A stretch of 64,000 bases of DNA from Cohnella sp. GbtcB17 (lineage in GTDB: Bacteria > Bacillota > Bacilli > Paenibacillales > Paenibacillaceae). Positions 35,413-44,185 of the stretch are shown piece by piece. Made by a program: the position numbers and the translations under genes. The DNA lies in assembly GCF_019091135.1 (NCBI RefSeq), contig NZ_JAGXJW010000004.1:62001-126000 (forward strand), written 5' to 3'. The notes under the pieces are model-generated. The model had not been told where the DNA came from and made no database searches. It saw nothing but the letters and a program-made list of their open reading frames with translations. Position 1 is the first letter of the stretch, and each line of letters opens with the position of its first letter.

Positions 35413-36201
35413 ATGAACAGCGCAGACGCGGGGAAGTCGGGCAGCCGGGAGGCCGGCCTGGGCGCCGCCGGGCCGAAGGTGACCGCCGTCATTCCTTTTT
35501 ATAACGATCCTTATATCGGAGAAGCGGTCGAGAGCGTGCTGGCCCAGCGCTTCGAGGGGCTGGAGGTCATCGTCGTTGACGACGGCTCTACACGGGAAGC
35601 GTGGCGGCTCCAGCGTTACCGGGACCGCATACACATACTCGGCAAGGCGAACGGCGGTACGGCAAGCGCGCTGAATCACGGTTTTCGCATGGCGCGCGGC
35701 GAATACGTCGCCTGGCTCAGCTCGGACGACCGGTGGCTGCCGGGCAAGCTCGCGCGCCAGATAGAACATATGGAACGGACGGGGTCCGCGATCAGCCATA
35801 CCGCCTTCCGTACGATCGATGCCGCCGGCGTGCCCAGTCCGAAGCCGGTTCGGCTCGCCTTTGAGAGCCGGTACGATTTCTACCGGTCGCTGCTGAGCGC
35901 GAACGCGATCAACGGCTGCACGGTCATGATGCGCAAGGCGTTGTTCGTACAGCTCGGGGGCTTTGACGAGAGCGCGGTGTTTACGCATGATTACGATCTG
36001 TGGATTCGTGCGATCTTGGCCGGCTACCCGCCGACCTATCTGAACGAGCCGTTGACCGAATACCGCAAGCATGCCGGGATGGGGACGATTGTCAACCAAG
36101 GAAAAGCGGAGGCGGAATTCATGTCGACAGCAGCCAAGTATAGAGGCAGCCTGAGCCGGCTGCTCGGCGCGCTGCGGCCGATCGTCGGCAGCAGAAGATA
36201 A
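35413..36201 (+). CDS. GT2-family glycosyltransferase
   Basis: 262 residues. VTAVIPFYNDPYIGEAVESVL, VIVVDDGSTR, SSDDRW (metal-binding DD) and FDESAVFTHDYDLWIRAILAG (acceptor-side motif) are classical for GT2 enzymes of the WcaA type. The N-terminal ~20 residues are Gly/Ala rich, without the basic stretch or aromatic tag of its neighbours. ATG 35413 follows GGAAGGGAGGG. It is the last gene of the 27.6-36.2 kb operon and is closed by a terminator. It probably adds the sugar made by the upstream enzymes to the surface glycan. Confidence 0.82.
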   Translation: MNSADAGKSGSREAGLGAAGPKVTAVIPFYNDPYIGEAVESVLAQRFEGLEVIVVDDGSTREAWRLQRYRDRIHILGKANGGTASALNHGFRMARGEYVAWLSSDDRWLPGKLARQIEHMERTGSAISHTAFRTIDAAGVPSPKPVRLAFESRYDFYRSLLSANAINGCTVMMRKALFVQLGGFDESAVFTHDYDLWIRAILAGYPPTYLNEPLTEYRKHAGMGTIVNQGKAEAEFMSTAAKYRGSLSRLLGALRPIVGSRR

Positions 36202-36215
36202 CCATAGACGAACAA

Positions 36216-36251
36216 AAAGACGCCCGGCGTTTATTTCGCCGCGGCGTCTTT
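36216..36251. terminator. Terminator at the end of the glycosylation operon
   Basis: AAAGACGCC(C)GGCG-TTTATTT-CGCC(GC)GGCGTCTTT hairpin; near-symmetric, so it may also serve fabH from the other strand. Confidence 0.8.
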
Positions 36252-36299
36252 CGCGCAAAAGCGCATGATTTTTCCCGAGAACCCCCCGCCTGCGCCGGA

Positions 36300-37304
36300 T
36301 CAAATGGTCCAGCGCAGCAGCAATCCCGCCTGCGTCAGACCGCTGCCGAATCCGTAAAGCGCGACCTTCTGTCCCGCGGCGAGCCGGCCGTCCTTCACGG
36401 CGAGGTCGAGCGCCAGCGGGATCGATGCGGCCGACGTATTGCCGAACTCGGCGGCGCTCGTCAGCGCGCGCTCGTACGGCATGCCGAGCCGCTCGCAGAT
36501 CGCCTCGATCATGCGCAGGTTCGCGCTGTGCGGCACGACCCAGTCGAGCTCCCCGGCGTCGAGTCCGCTGTCCCGCAGCAGACTGCGCACGCCGTCGGGC
36601 ACGGTGGAGAGCGCCCACTTGTACACCTCGCGGCCGTTCTGCACGATGCGACCGCCGCCTTCGAGCGGCTGACCGTTCCAATCGCTCGACAGGCCCGAAG
36701 CGTACACGTGGATGCCGCCGCTGCCGTCCGTCACGGCATGCGAAGCCAGGAACTGCCCTTCGTCCGCACGCTCGACGAGCACGGCGCCGGCGCCGTCGCC
36801 GAACAAAATACAGGTCGAACGGTCCGTATAATCCGTAATCTTGCTCAGCGTCTCGCAGCCGATCACAATTATTTTGCGGTACATGCCGGTCAGGATCAAA
36901 CCGTTCGCCGTCTGAAGCGCGGAGACGAAGCCCGCGCACGCGGCGTTCAGGTCGAACGCCAGCGCGGCCTTGAAGCCGAACGCCGCCTGCACGCGCGAGG
37001 CGACCGACGGAAACGGATTGTCCGGCGTCGTCGTAGCGACGAGAATGCCGTCAACGTCGTCGGTCGAGGTCGGATATCTGTGCAGCAGATCGCGCACGGC
37101 CGCGATGGCAAGATGGCTCGCGAACTCGTCTTCGGCGGCGATGCGGCGCTCGCTGATCCCCGTGCGGCGGACGATCCATTCGTCGTTCGTATCGACCATG
37201 GCGGACAGCTCTTCATTGTTCAGGATGCGCTGCGGCACATGGCTGCCGATCGCGGTGATGGCGGAGCGGGAGAGCAGGGACGGGCGTGCGCGTTCGTCGG
37301 TCAT
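36300..37304 (-). CDS. fabH: Beta-ketoacyl-ACP synthase III (FabH)
   Basis: 334 residues. It condenses acetyl-CoA or branched acyl-CoA with malonyl-ACP to start fatty acid synthesis. The catalytic triad is present: Cys123 in LNAACAGF, His in VVPHSANLRMI, Asn in FGNTSAASIP, plus the GFGSGLTQAG C-terminus. The ATG follows CGGAGG. Upstream lie TTGACA-17-TAAGAT and a near-perfect FapR operator, so malonyl-CoA-responsive FapR should control it. It stands alone rather than with fabF, as FapR-regulated fabH copies of Bacillales often do. The N-terminal ~10 residues are a short variable extension. Confidence 0.95.
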   Translation of the reverse strand: MTDERARPSLLSRSAITAIGSHVPQRILNNEELSAMVDTNDEWIVRRTGISERRIAAEDEFASHLAIAAVRDLLHRYPTSTDDVDGILVATTTPDNPFPSVASRVQAAFGFKAALAFDLNAACAGFVSALQTANGLILTGMYRKIIVIGCETLSKITDYTDRSTCILFGDGAGAVLVERADEGQFLASHAVTDGSGGIHVYASGLSSDWNGQPLEGGGRIVQNGREVYKWALSTVPDGVRSLLRDSGLDAGELDWVVPHSANLRMIEAICERLGMPYERALTSAAEFGNTSAASIPLALDLAVKDGRLAAGQKVALYGFGSGLTQAGLLLRWTI

Positions 37305-37320
37305 CGAGGTTCGCCTCCGT

Positions 37321-37340
37321 TATAGTATCTGGTACTAATA
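37321..37340 (-). promoter_or_regulatory. FapR operator upstream of fabH
   Basis: Minus strand TTAGTACCAGATACTA matches the FapR palindrome (TTAGTACC..GGTACTAA family). It lies between the predicted transcription start and the ribosome binding site. Confidence 0.8.
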
Positions 37341-37352
37341 CTTGGTGTTATT

Positions 37353-37381
37353 ATCTTATTCCGAATCGAGGTGCATGTCAA
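37353..37381 (-). promoter_or_regulatory. SigA promoter of fabH
   Basis: Minus strand TTGACA (37381-37376), 17 bp spacer, TAAGAT (37358-37353), just upstream of the FapR operator. Confidence 0.8.
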
Positions 37382-37404
37382 TCATTTGGGTATTATTGCT
37401 CCGT

Positions 37405-37449
37405 AAAAGTAAAAGGACCGCTTACCTATGGAATATCAGGCAAGCGGTC
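37405..37449 (-). terminator. Terminator downstream of the ManD-type gene
   Basis: Minus strand GACCGCTT(GCC)...(GGT)AAGCGGTC stem followed by CTTTTACTTTT. Confidence 0.7.
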
Positions 37450-37463
37450 GTTGCGTATTCCGA

Positions 37464-38663
37464 TTAAGGGCGTCCCGGAGAACCGTCCGGCAGTCTTGCC
37501 AGCGTCCAATCCGGCAAGTCGTTGCGGCACGGATACTTCGCCGCAAGCGCCTCGTTCAGCTCGATGCCCAGACCCGGTTTGTCGTTCGCGTAGGCATAAC
37601 CTTGGCGAAGCTGCGGCGTACCGACGAACACTTCTTGCGCGCGCTCGGAAAATTGGTTCCATTCCTGGATGCCGAAGTTCGGCGTCGCCAAGTTGAGATG
37701 CAGGTTCGCGGCGTGGCCGATCGGCGATACGTCGCCCGGTCCATGCCAAGCGGTGCGCACGCCGAACGCTTCGGACAGCGCCGCGAGCTTCCGCGCCGGC
37801 GTGATGCCTCCGATGGCGCTGACGTGGCATCGGATGAAGTCGATCAGCCCTTGCGAAATAAGAGGCACCCACTCCATCGGATGCACGAACAGCTCTCCCA
37901 TCGCGATCGGCGTCGCGCATTGCGCGCGGATTCGCTTGAATCCATCCAATTGCTCCGGCGCTAACGCATCTTCTAAATAAAACAATCGATAGGGCTCGAC
38001 GTTCTTCGCGAGACGTACGGCTTCGCTGATGGACAGCCGTTCATGAATATCGTGAATCAATTCGAGTTCTTCCCCGACGTTCACACGGATGTGCTCGAAC
38101 ATCTTCGGCACGCTGCGTGCATAGGCGTCCGGATCGAAATACGCGCCAGGCAGCGAACCTTCCGGCGGCTTTATGTCATGACGGCCGCCGTAGCCGCCGA
38201 ACTGGCAACGAACGTGACGAATGCCGTCCGCCATGAATTTTCGGACGTTGTCTTCCAGCTCGCTGAAGTCGCGTCCGTCCGCGTGACGGTATACCGCGGC
38301 CGCTTCGCGCACCTTGCCCCCGAGCAGCTCGTACACCGGCATGTTCGCCAGTTTTCCTTTGATATCCCAGAGCGCCATGTCGACGCCGGATATGGCGTTG
38401 TTCAGTACCGGCCCGTTGCGCCAATAGGAGCTGACCATGGCGGTTTGCCAAATATCTTCGATTCGGCGCGGATCTTTGCCGATGAGGAACGGCTTCATGT
38501 AATCCTCGATCGCGCTGGCAACGGATAAATAGCGTTGCGTAAAAGTCGCGCAGCCTAATCCATACAGGCCCGGCTCGGACGTTTCGATCTTCACGATGAC
38601 CAGATTGATGTTGTCCGGCGCAGTCAAAATTGTCTTTACGTTCGTGATGCTCAATTTGTTCAT
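37464..38663 (-). CDS. Mannonate dehydratase-type enolase superfamily protein (ManD/RspA group)
   Basis: 399 residues. N-terminal capping domain (YGLGCATFTQRY, WRNGPVLNNAISGVDMALWDIKGK) and a TIM barrel with the metal ligands in LIHDIHERL, FYLEDALAP and IAMGELFVHP, then WHGPGDVSPIGHAANLHL. These are hallmarks of the ManD subgroup, which dehydrates D-mannonate and/or D-gluconate to 2-keto-3-deoxy-gluconate or has only trace activity (RspA). The ATG follows GGAGGGG and overlaps the stop of the truncated SDR gene upstream. Because that gene is broken, the operon may have lost its native promoter. Exact substrate is unclear. Confidence 0.8.
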   Translation of the reverse strand: MNKLSITNVKTILTAPDNINLVIVKIETSEPGLYGLGCATFTQRYLSVASAIEDYMKPFLIGKDPRRIEDIWQTAMVSSYWRNGPVLNNAISGVDMALWDIKGKLANMPVYELLGGKVREAAAVYRHADGRDFSELEDNVRKFMADGIRHVRCQFGGYGGRHDIKPPEGSLPGAYFDPDAYARSVPKMFEHIRVNVGEELELIHDIHERLSISEAVRLAKNVEPYRLFYLEDALAPEQLDGFKRIRAQCATPIAMGELFVHPMEWVPLISQGLIDFIRCHVSAIGGITPARKLAALSEAFGVRTAWHGPGDVSPIGHAANLHLNLATPNFGIQEWNQFSERAQEVFVGTPQLRQGYAYANDKPGLGIELNEALAAKYPCRNDLPDWTLARLPDGSPGRP

Positions 38664-39383
38664 TTACGATTCCCCTCCTGATTGTCCTTCGACGAAGACG
38701 CCGACGCAGGCTTGAATGGCGCGCCCCAGTTGTTCATTCCGTCTTCCGGCATGCCTGGAAGAATTAATCCGCCGTCCACGCGCAGCGTTATGCCCGTAAT
38801 ATAAGAAGCTTGCTCGGATGCCAGCCACATCACGGCTTGAGCGACATCGTCCGGCTCGCCCATACGGCCGAGCGGAATGCATTCGCCGAGCGACCCCGGT
38901 TTATGAAAAGCGTTAACGTGGATCGCGCCGGGAGCGACGCAATTTACGCGAATGCCATAAGGCGCGAGCGCCAGCGCGATCGATTCGGTCGATCGCTGCA
39001 AGCCGGCTTTCAACCCGCCGTATATGGCATCCCCAGGATAAGCGCGGGTCCCGCGGGACGAACTGATATTGATCATCGCCCCCTTGATGCCATTATCTAT
39101 CATTAGATTGGAAAACTCACGCATCAAAATGACCGGCGCACGATAATTGATCGCGATCATCCGATCCATCATGTCGATCGGTTCGTTCACGAAATCCGCA
39201 AATCCGCAAATGCCCGCGTTATTGACCAGCAAATCGACATGGCCCAGCGCGTCGATCGCTTGCTTCGCCAATTCGAGCGCGCCGTCTTGCGAGCCGAGAT
39301 CGATCGGAAAAACAGGGCAGGGCTCTCCCGAGATCGCTTCGATCTCCGCTGCCGTTCGTGCTGCGGACGACGGCAGCGACGCG
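38660..39383 (-). pseudogene. N-terminally deleted short-chain dehydrogenase
   Basis: The remaining ~240 codons encode VDLLVNNAGICGF, MINISSSRGTR, YGGLKAGLQRS (Tyr-x3-Lys) and WLASEQASYITGITLRVDGG, clear SDR features. The N-terminal TGxxxGIG nucleotide-binding loop is missing. The homologous frame can be followed back as FPIDLGSQDGALELAKQAI and AARTAAEIEAISG to about 39383, then changes abruptly into lectin coding sequence of the other strand. An internal TTG at 39271 could yield ~203 residues, but without a cofactor loop it should be inactive. Intact, it probably worked with the ManD-type enzyme on a sugar acid. Confidence 0.75.
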
Positions 39384-39563
39384 TTTTTGTGGAAATTGAA
39401 ACTAACGCAAGACGGGTATTACCAACTGTCGCCGAAAAATGCGGCAGGTCTGGCATTGCATGTTAGCGGTGCCGGTACCGCGAACGGTACTCCCGTACAA
39501 GTCTGTACGATCAACGGATCGAGTGCGCAAAAATGGAAATTCAACTTTTATTCCCTTTCCTGA
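39384..39563 (+). pseudogene. 3' remnant of a ricin-type beta-trefoil lectin gene
   Basis: About 59 codons: LKLTQDGYYQLSPKNA, GLALHVSGAGTANGTPVQ, NGSSAQKWKFN then TGA. This is one and a bit repeats of a ricin B/CBM13 domain with the QxW signature (QKW). There is no start codon or signal peptide. The 5' end coincides with the SDR breakpoint, so it is the tail of a formerly longer secreted carbohydrate-binding enzyme. Confidence 0.75.
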
Positions 39564-39600
39564 GATCGCGCATGGAGCTGTAAGACGGTAGATGAGCCGA

Positions 39601-39634
39601 TAACAGGGGACTGCCATGCGGCAGTCCCTTGTTA
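39601..39634. terminator. Hairpin between the lectin remnant and the response regulator
   Basis: TAACA(G)GGGACTGCC-ATGC-GGCAGTCCC(T)TGTTA, nearly perfect and symmetric, between converging 3' ends; weak T tract. Confidence 0.65.
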
Positions 39635-39670
39635 CATGCCGACAGGCGGTCTTGTTATCGATCGATCCCC

Positions 39671-41260
39671 TTACTTAGAGCTTTCTGCATTTTCAAGACG
39701 ATACTTGGTTGGGTAGACGCCAACTATTTTCTTGAAGAGCGTATTAAAGTAGGTTTGATTGACGTAACCCACATTCTCGGCGACCTCTTGCAAACTGAGT
39801 GACGTGCTGCTTAACAGCTTCTTGGACTCTTCTATTCTTCTCATATTGAGCAGATTGGAAAATGTATCTTTTCGATCGTTAATGATGAGTTGACCTAAAT
39901 AGGCGGCATTCACATTGAAGGCGGCGGCGATCGTTTTCAGTGAAATATTGTCCTTGTAATGTTTCTCCAAATAAGCCAGCACGCGCTTTGTAATGGGGTT
40001 TAATCCGTCTTCTTCATGACGAATGATATAAAATGCTTTCAAGACGATGGACTTGAGCCAGTCCTTCATTTCATTGAGATTTTTAGCTTTAACCAGGGGG
40101 GTTAACCCGTCTTCCTTATCGCCGAGCAGCATGGATGCATTCATTTTGATTTGATTGAGAGCGCTTAGTATCCGGTACAAGATCTCTACGCAGATGGTTT
40201 GCACATTTTGCGGGGTTATGCCTTCGGTCTGGCCTATGATTTGGAACGCTTCCTCCAACCATGCGATAGCTTTATTCTCATCTTGCAAGGCGACGCTGCT
40301 TTGAAACGAGTCGAAGTCGATATGAATGCTGATGTCGTTCATCATGGGGCGCTGTTCGACCTGCTCGTAGCTTGCAATTGAATCTGCCGGCATAATCATG
40401 CGATATTCCATTAATTGATTTGCATTGGAATAGCTCTTGCTTACCTCATAGTAGTCTGTTTCGCGGCTCCCAATCGTGGCGAATACGCTGCACTTCAGGA
40501 ATTTGCCGCATGCGGCGATACACCTGGCGACCAGCCCATGCAAGACAACCTCGTCGCATTCCTCATGCTGGCCGTGAAATAGGACGGCTACATAGCCATT
40601 GGCATCCGTAAGTGTTATAACCCCGGAATGCGTGGCGCTCAGCAGCTCGTTGCATATATTTTCAAAGGCGTAGTTCGTCAATTCCCGGAAAGTGTAATCG
40701 TGCTGATCTTCAAATAAAATCTTGAAGAGACAGACAACATAAAATGGACTCATTAAATCAATCTGAAGCAGCTCGGCACGTTCGGTCAGATTAATTCGAC
40801 TGATGGCGCCGGTCATCCAGCGATTCAGAATATTGTTTCTCAATATCATGGCCGAGCTTCTTAATTCAGATTGCAGGTTGAGTTCTTGTTCGATTTTGTG
40901 ATTGATTTCGAACAGGGTAGAGGCGAGTTCATCCTGAACGACCGGTTTCAGCAAGTAGTTTTCGATTCCTAATTTTGAAGCTTCCTTCACATAATTAAAA
41001 TCGTCATAACCGCTTAAAACAATGATCTTGATTGTGCTTTTCCGATGTCTGAGCTGTCTGATGAGCGCCAAGCCATCCATTTCCGGCATATGGATATCCG
41101 TGATCAGAATCGAAATGCCGCCCTGCTCAATCATTCTTAGCGCATCCTGGCCGTTGCTGGCCTGTCCGGCAATTTCGATCCCGTAATCCTCCCACTTTAC
41201 GATCTCCATTAATCCCTTCAAAATCCGCGGTTCATCGTCAACCAAAATCGCCCTGTACAT
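39671..41260 (-). CDS. YesN-type response regulator with AraC output domain
   Basis: 529 residues. An N-terminal receiver domain has acidic VDDE at 8-10 and the phosphoacceptor Asp55 (ILITDIHMPEMDG), plus LSGYDDFNYVKEA and LLKPV. A ~280-residue middle region is typical of YesN-like regulators. The C-terminal AraC domain (~430-529) includes LKTIAAAFNVNAAYLGQLI and VAENVGYVNQTYFNTLFKK. The ATG at 41260 follows AGAGGAGATG and lies within the end of the sensor kinase gene (23 bp overlap). With its kinase it likely activates the divergent sugar operon starting at 43212. Confidence 0.92.
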   Translation of the reverse strand: MYRAILVDDEPRILKGLMEIVKWEDYGIEIAGQASNGQDALRMIEQGGISILITDIHMPEMDGLALIRQLRHRKSTIKIIVLSGYDDFNYVKEASKLGIENYLLKPVVQDELASTLFEINHKIEQELNLQSELRSSAMILRNNILNRWMTGAISRINLTERAELLQIDLMSPFYVVCLFKILFEDQHDYTFRELTNYAFENICNELLSATHSGVITLTDANGYVAVLFHGQHEECDEVVLHGLVARCIAACGKFLKCSVFATIGSRETDYYEVSKSYSNANQLMEYRMIMPADSIASYEQVEQRPMMNDISIHIDFDSFQSSVALQDENKAIAWLEEAFQIIGQTEGITPQNVQTICVEILYRILSALNQIKMNASMLLGDKEDGLTPLVKAKNLNEMKDWLKSIVLKAFYIIRHEEDGLNPITKRVLAYLEKHYKDNISLKTIAAAFNVNAAYLGQLIINDRKDTFSNLLNMRRIEESKKLLSSTSLSLQEVAENVGYVNQTYFNTLFKKIVGVYPTKYRLENAESSK

Positions 41261-43067
41261 GTTCGGACATCTCCTCTAAAGTCTTAGCTGGCATTCTAAT
41301 TACGATAGCAGTACCTTCACCGTGAGGAGCTGTCAGCTGCAGGCCATACTGAGGCCCGAATGAGAGCTGGATGCGATGATGAACGTTCGCAATGCCAATG
41401 CTGGCTCTTGGTTGAAGCGGCATTACGTTAAGCTGCGCTCGAATGCGCGCTAGAAGATTGGGATCTATTCCGCATCCGTTATCGGTAATTTCAATCAGGA
41501 TGTCACCGTCCAAGTAGCTTCCGCGCAACGTAATTTGACTTGGAGCCGTGTCTTCGCCACGGATGCCATGAAGCACACAATTCTCAACGATAGGTTGAAG
41601 GAGGTGCTTGGGAATACAGTAACCATTAATCGTCGGATCGATATGAAAATCGACGGTGAGCCGATCTTCGTACCTGATGCTGTGCAGCTCCAAATATAAA
41701 CCGCAATAATGAATTTCATCCCGGATCGGAACGAACATACCCTCCTTGACGCTTCTTCTAAAGAGCTGTGCCAAAATTTCGATCATGCGGCTTACCCGAT
41801 CCACATTATTGGACAAAGCTTCCATCCTGATGATTTCGAGCGTGTTATACAAGAAATGCGGGTCTACTTGCGTTTGTAATGCGACCAGTTCAGCTTCCTT
41901 CTGCTTCAGCTCCGAGAGATAAACCTTATTAATATAGTTCACGATCTGAGCGCACATTTGATTAAAGTTTTCGGCGATTGTTCCGATTTCGTCGGTCATT
42001 TTACCGATGGGTATCCGGTAAGTGAAATCGCCTGTCCGGACTTTACGAATGGCTTTATTGATGGAATGAATGCGATTGGAGAAGAAGCGGACGCTGATCA
42101 TGCCAACCGCAATGGCAATGAGTGCGCTAAAGGTGGCGATTGCGATGACAGTTTGTTTGGTCGTCTGGTTTTTGGCCATGACCTCGGCGTAAGGCATGAT
42201 GCCAACGACGTAATAACCAAGATCTTCGCTGATAGTGGTCATCACCATGCTTCGCCGATCGAGCGTAGCCTCCTGCTTTCCGTTCTGTATCTCGTCGAAA
42301 TAGGGATAACGGGAGCCATAATACCGGCCTGTCGTATCGCATATGACTTGTCCGTCAGCCGTAAGAACCAGAATATCGATCGGATATCCCGAGCCCAGCT
42401 GCTCCTTGAAGTAAGCAGTCAAACGATCCGTATTGAAATTGACAGATAGAATGGCAATGCTCTTGTTGTAGGTCGTCTCCCCCAGCAAATTGGCGGAAAT
42501 GGTGAATATGCGCTTTTTATTATTCATGTTATAGGACTGCAGATAGGTGGGCGTAAGCTTGAGTCCGCGGAACTTGTCATTCATCTCCGCATATAATCCG
42601 GCATTCGCGTTTAAATATTCACCGTTGCTTAAGGTGTAGTCGTTGGAGTGGACGTACAAATTGCCGCCATTCTTCTTATAAATAACGACATCCATCATAT
42701 CCCTATCCTGGAAGGATGAAGCGTTGAGGAAATATTTAATCAGGTCGGCTTTTGACAAATCATCGCTTGTATAGGAAGCAATATCCTGAGATAAAAACGC
42801 CATCATGTCCCTGCTCTGATAAGGATTCAAGTACAGCTGTTGGACGAGCTGCTTCATTGTAATTTCTTTCTGGCCGAAATAACTGCTAATTCGCTGCACG
42901 GCTTGCTTGGCGCTGTCTGCCGCGTCCTGCTTGGCGGAATGTTCAATACTGCTTATGATCGTAACGCCAAGGAAACAAATGGTGACGGAAATAATCATCG
43001 TATACGCCAAAAGAAGCCGATTAAAGAACTTCTGCTTAAATAATCGACTGTACACAGCCTTCAGCAT
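41238..43067 (-). CDS. YesM-type sensor histidine kinase
   Basis: 609 residues. A transmembrane helix near residues 18-40 (LLLAYTMIISVTICFLGVTI), an extracellular Cache-like sensor (~45-295), a second helix (~300-325, TVIAIATFSALIAIAVGMIS), HAMP, then a His_kinase domain with VDPHFLYNTLEIIRMEAL (His phosphoacceptor) and a HATPase_c domain with VENCVLHGI and ITDNGCGIDP. This is the layout of YesM/LytS-like kinases that pair with YesN regulators. ATG 43067 follows TGGAG with 8 nt spacing; a GTG three codons earlier is less likely. The extracellular domain presumably senses the oligosaccharide taken up by the divergent ABC system, directly or via its binding protein. Confidence 0.92.
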   Translation of the reverse strand: MLKAVYSRLFKQKFFNRLLLAYTMIISVTICFLGVTIISSIEHSAKQDAADSAKQAVQRISSYFGQKEITMKQLVQQLYLNPYQSRDMMAFLSQDIASYTSDDLSKADLIKYFLNASSFQDRDMMDVVIYKKNGGNLYVHSNDYTLSNGEYLNANAGLYAEMNDKFRGLKLTPTYLQSYNMNNKKRIFTISANLLGETTYNKSIAILSVNFNTDRLTAYFKEQLGSGYPIDILVLTADGQVICDTTGRYYGSRYPYFDEIQNGKQEATLDRRSMVMTTISEDLGYYVVGIMPYAEVMAKNQTTKQTVIAIATFSALIAIAVGMISVRFFSNRIHSINKAIRKVRTGDFTYRIPIGKMTDEIGTIAENFNQMCAQIVNYINKVYLSELKQKEAELVALQTQVDPHFLYNTLEIIRMEALSNNVDRVSRMIEILAQLFRRSVKEGMFVPIRDEIHYCGLYLELHSIRYEDRLTVDFHIDPTINGYCIPKHLLQPIVENCVLHGIRGEDTAPSQITLRGSYLDGDILIEITDNGCGIDPNLLARIRAQLNVMPLQPRASIGIANVHHRIQLSFGPQYGLQLTAPHGEGTAIVIRMPAKTLEEMSEHVQGDFG

Positions 43068-43164
43068 GACAAGCACTCCATTTCGCGAAGGAAACCATAA
43101 TTATCGAAAAAACCTATAGTTTTGTGTATCGATTCAATAAACCCCCGGAATTATGATGAATACA

Positions 43165-43178
43165 GAAAAGCGCTCTCA
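43165..43178 (+). promoter_or_regulatory. Possible cre (CcpA) site upstream of the ABC transporter operon
   Basis: GAAAAGCGCTCTCA matches 12 of 14 positions of the consensus TGWAANCGNTNWCA, 34 bp before the start. It lies in the 144 bp divergent region between the kinase and permease genes. Confidence 0.4.
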
Positions 43179-43211
43179 AAGCACCCTCATCATAAACTGG
43201 AGGAATTTACA

Positions 43212-44165
43212 TTGTCAAACTTGGAAAACGGGCACGCGGTATACCGATCATTCGTCACCAAAGAACGCAGCAAGCTGCCTTCTGGTCGGTTGACGTTAAT
43301 TGCGATGGCCATTCCATGTGTAATTGCATTGATTCTATTCTGTTATTTGCCGCTGCTGGGATGGTCGATTGCATTCTTCCATTACAAACCTGGCTTGAAC
43401 TTGTTTAAGTCAGGATTTGCCGGCCTGGATTACTTTAGAATGGCGCTGGATGATCGTGAACTGCTGCCGGTATTGCGGAATACACTCGCGATGAGCTTCC
43501 TTGGGTTGCTGGTGTCGCCAATGTCCGTCATTTTTGCAATCTTTCTGCTGGAGCTAAGAAGCAAGAAGCTGCAAAAGTTTATCCAGACCACGACAACGCT
43601 GCCCAATTTCATTAGCTGGGTATTGGTGTACGCAATTTGCTATTTTATGCTCTCGTCGGGAGACGGCATGCTTAACAAGCTGCTTCTCAGCCTGAATCTG
43701 ATCGGGCAGCCGTTAAATCCGCTTGCCGATCCTGATATGGTGTGGGTGCTGCAAACGGCGATCACGGCATGGAAGAGTCTTGGATTTTCGGCGGTTGTAT
43801 ATATTGCCGCCATAGTTGGAATCGACCAGGAACAATATGATGCCGCATCGGTCGACGGCGCCGGAAGGTGGTCTAGAATATGGAACATTACCCTTCCGGG
43901 GCTGATGCCGACCTTCATCACGCTATTGCTGCTAAGCATCGGGTCATTGCTCGGCAACGGCTTCGAACAGTACTACCTGTTCAACAACGGTCTCGTGCAG
44001 AGCCATATTCAGGTACTCGATCTTTATGTTTATCGAATCGGTATCTCTCAGAACAATTTCCCGATGTCGACGGCGATCGGCATGGCTAAAACATTGGTTA
44101 GCATCTTGTTGCTGATGACGGCGAACCAGATTTCGAAAAAGCTTCGCGATCAATCGATTTTCTAG
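43212..44165 (+). CDS. Sugar ABC transporter permease, LplB type
   Basis: 317 residues with six hydrophobic segments. The permease EAA loop is seen as YDAASVDGAGRWSRIWNITLPG, where it contacts the ATPase. The family (LplB, CUT1) imports oligosaccharides. The start is TTG 43212 with CTGGAGGAA upstream; the frame is open further back to 43122 but without a ribosome binding site. No ATPase gene is present; CUT1 systems of Bacillales commonly share a general MsmX-type ATPase encoded elsewhere. It is the first gene of the run ending near 59 kb. Confidence 0.9.
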   Translation: MSNLENGHAVYRSFVTKERSKLPSGRLTLIAMAIPCVIALILFCYLPLLGWSIAFFHYKPGLNLFKSGFAGLDYFRMALDDRELLPVLRNTLAMSFLGLLVSPMSVIFAIFLLELRSKKLQKFIQTTTTLPNFISWVLVYAICYFMLSSGDGMLNKLLLSLNLIGQPLNPLADPDMVWVLQTAITAWKSLGFSAVVYIAAIVGIDQEQYDAASVDGAGRWSRIWNITLPGLMPTFITLLLLSIGSLLGNGFEQYYLFNNGLVQSHIQVLDLYVYRIGISQNNFPMSTAIGMAKTLVSILLLMTANQISKKLRDQSIF

Positions 44166-44185
44166 AATAGGAGACCAATAGGCCG

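Noticed and set aside
36528..37325. 265-codon + strand frame opposite fabH
   Set aside because: Antisense to a gene with complete catalytic residues, promoter and operator; composition is typical of a shadow frame.
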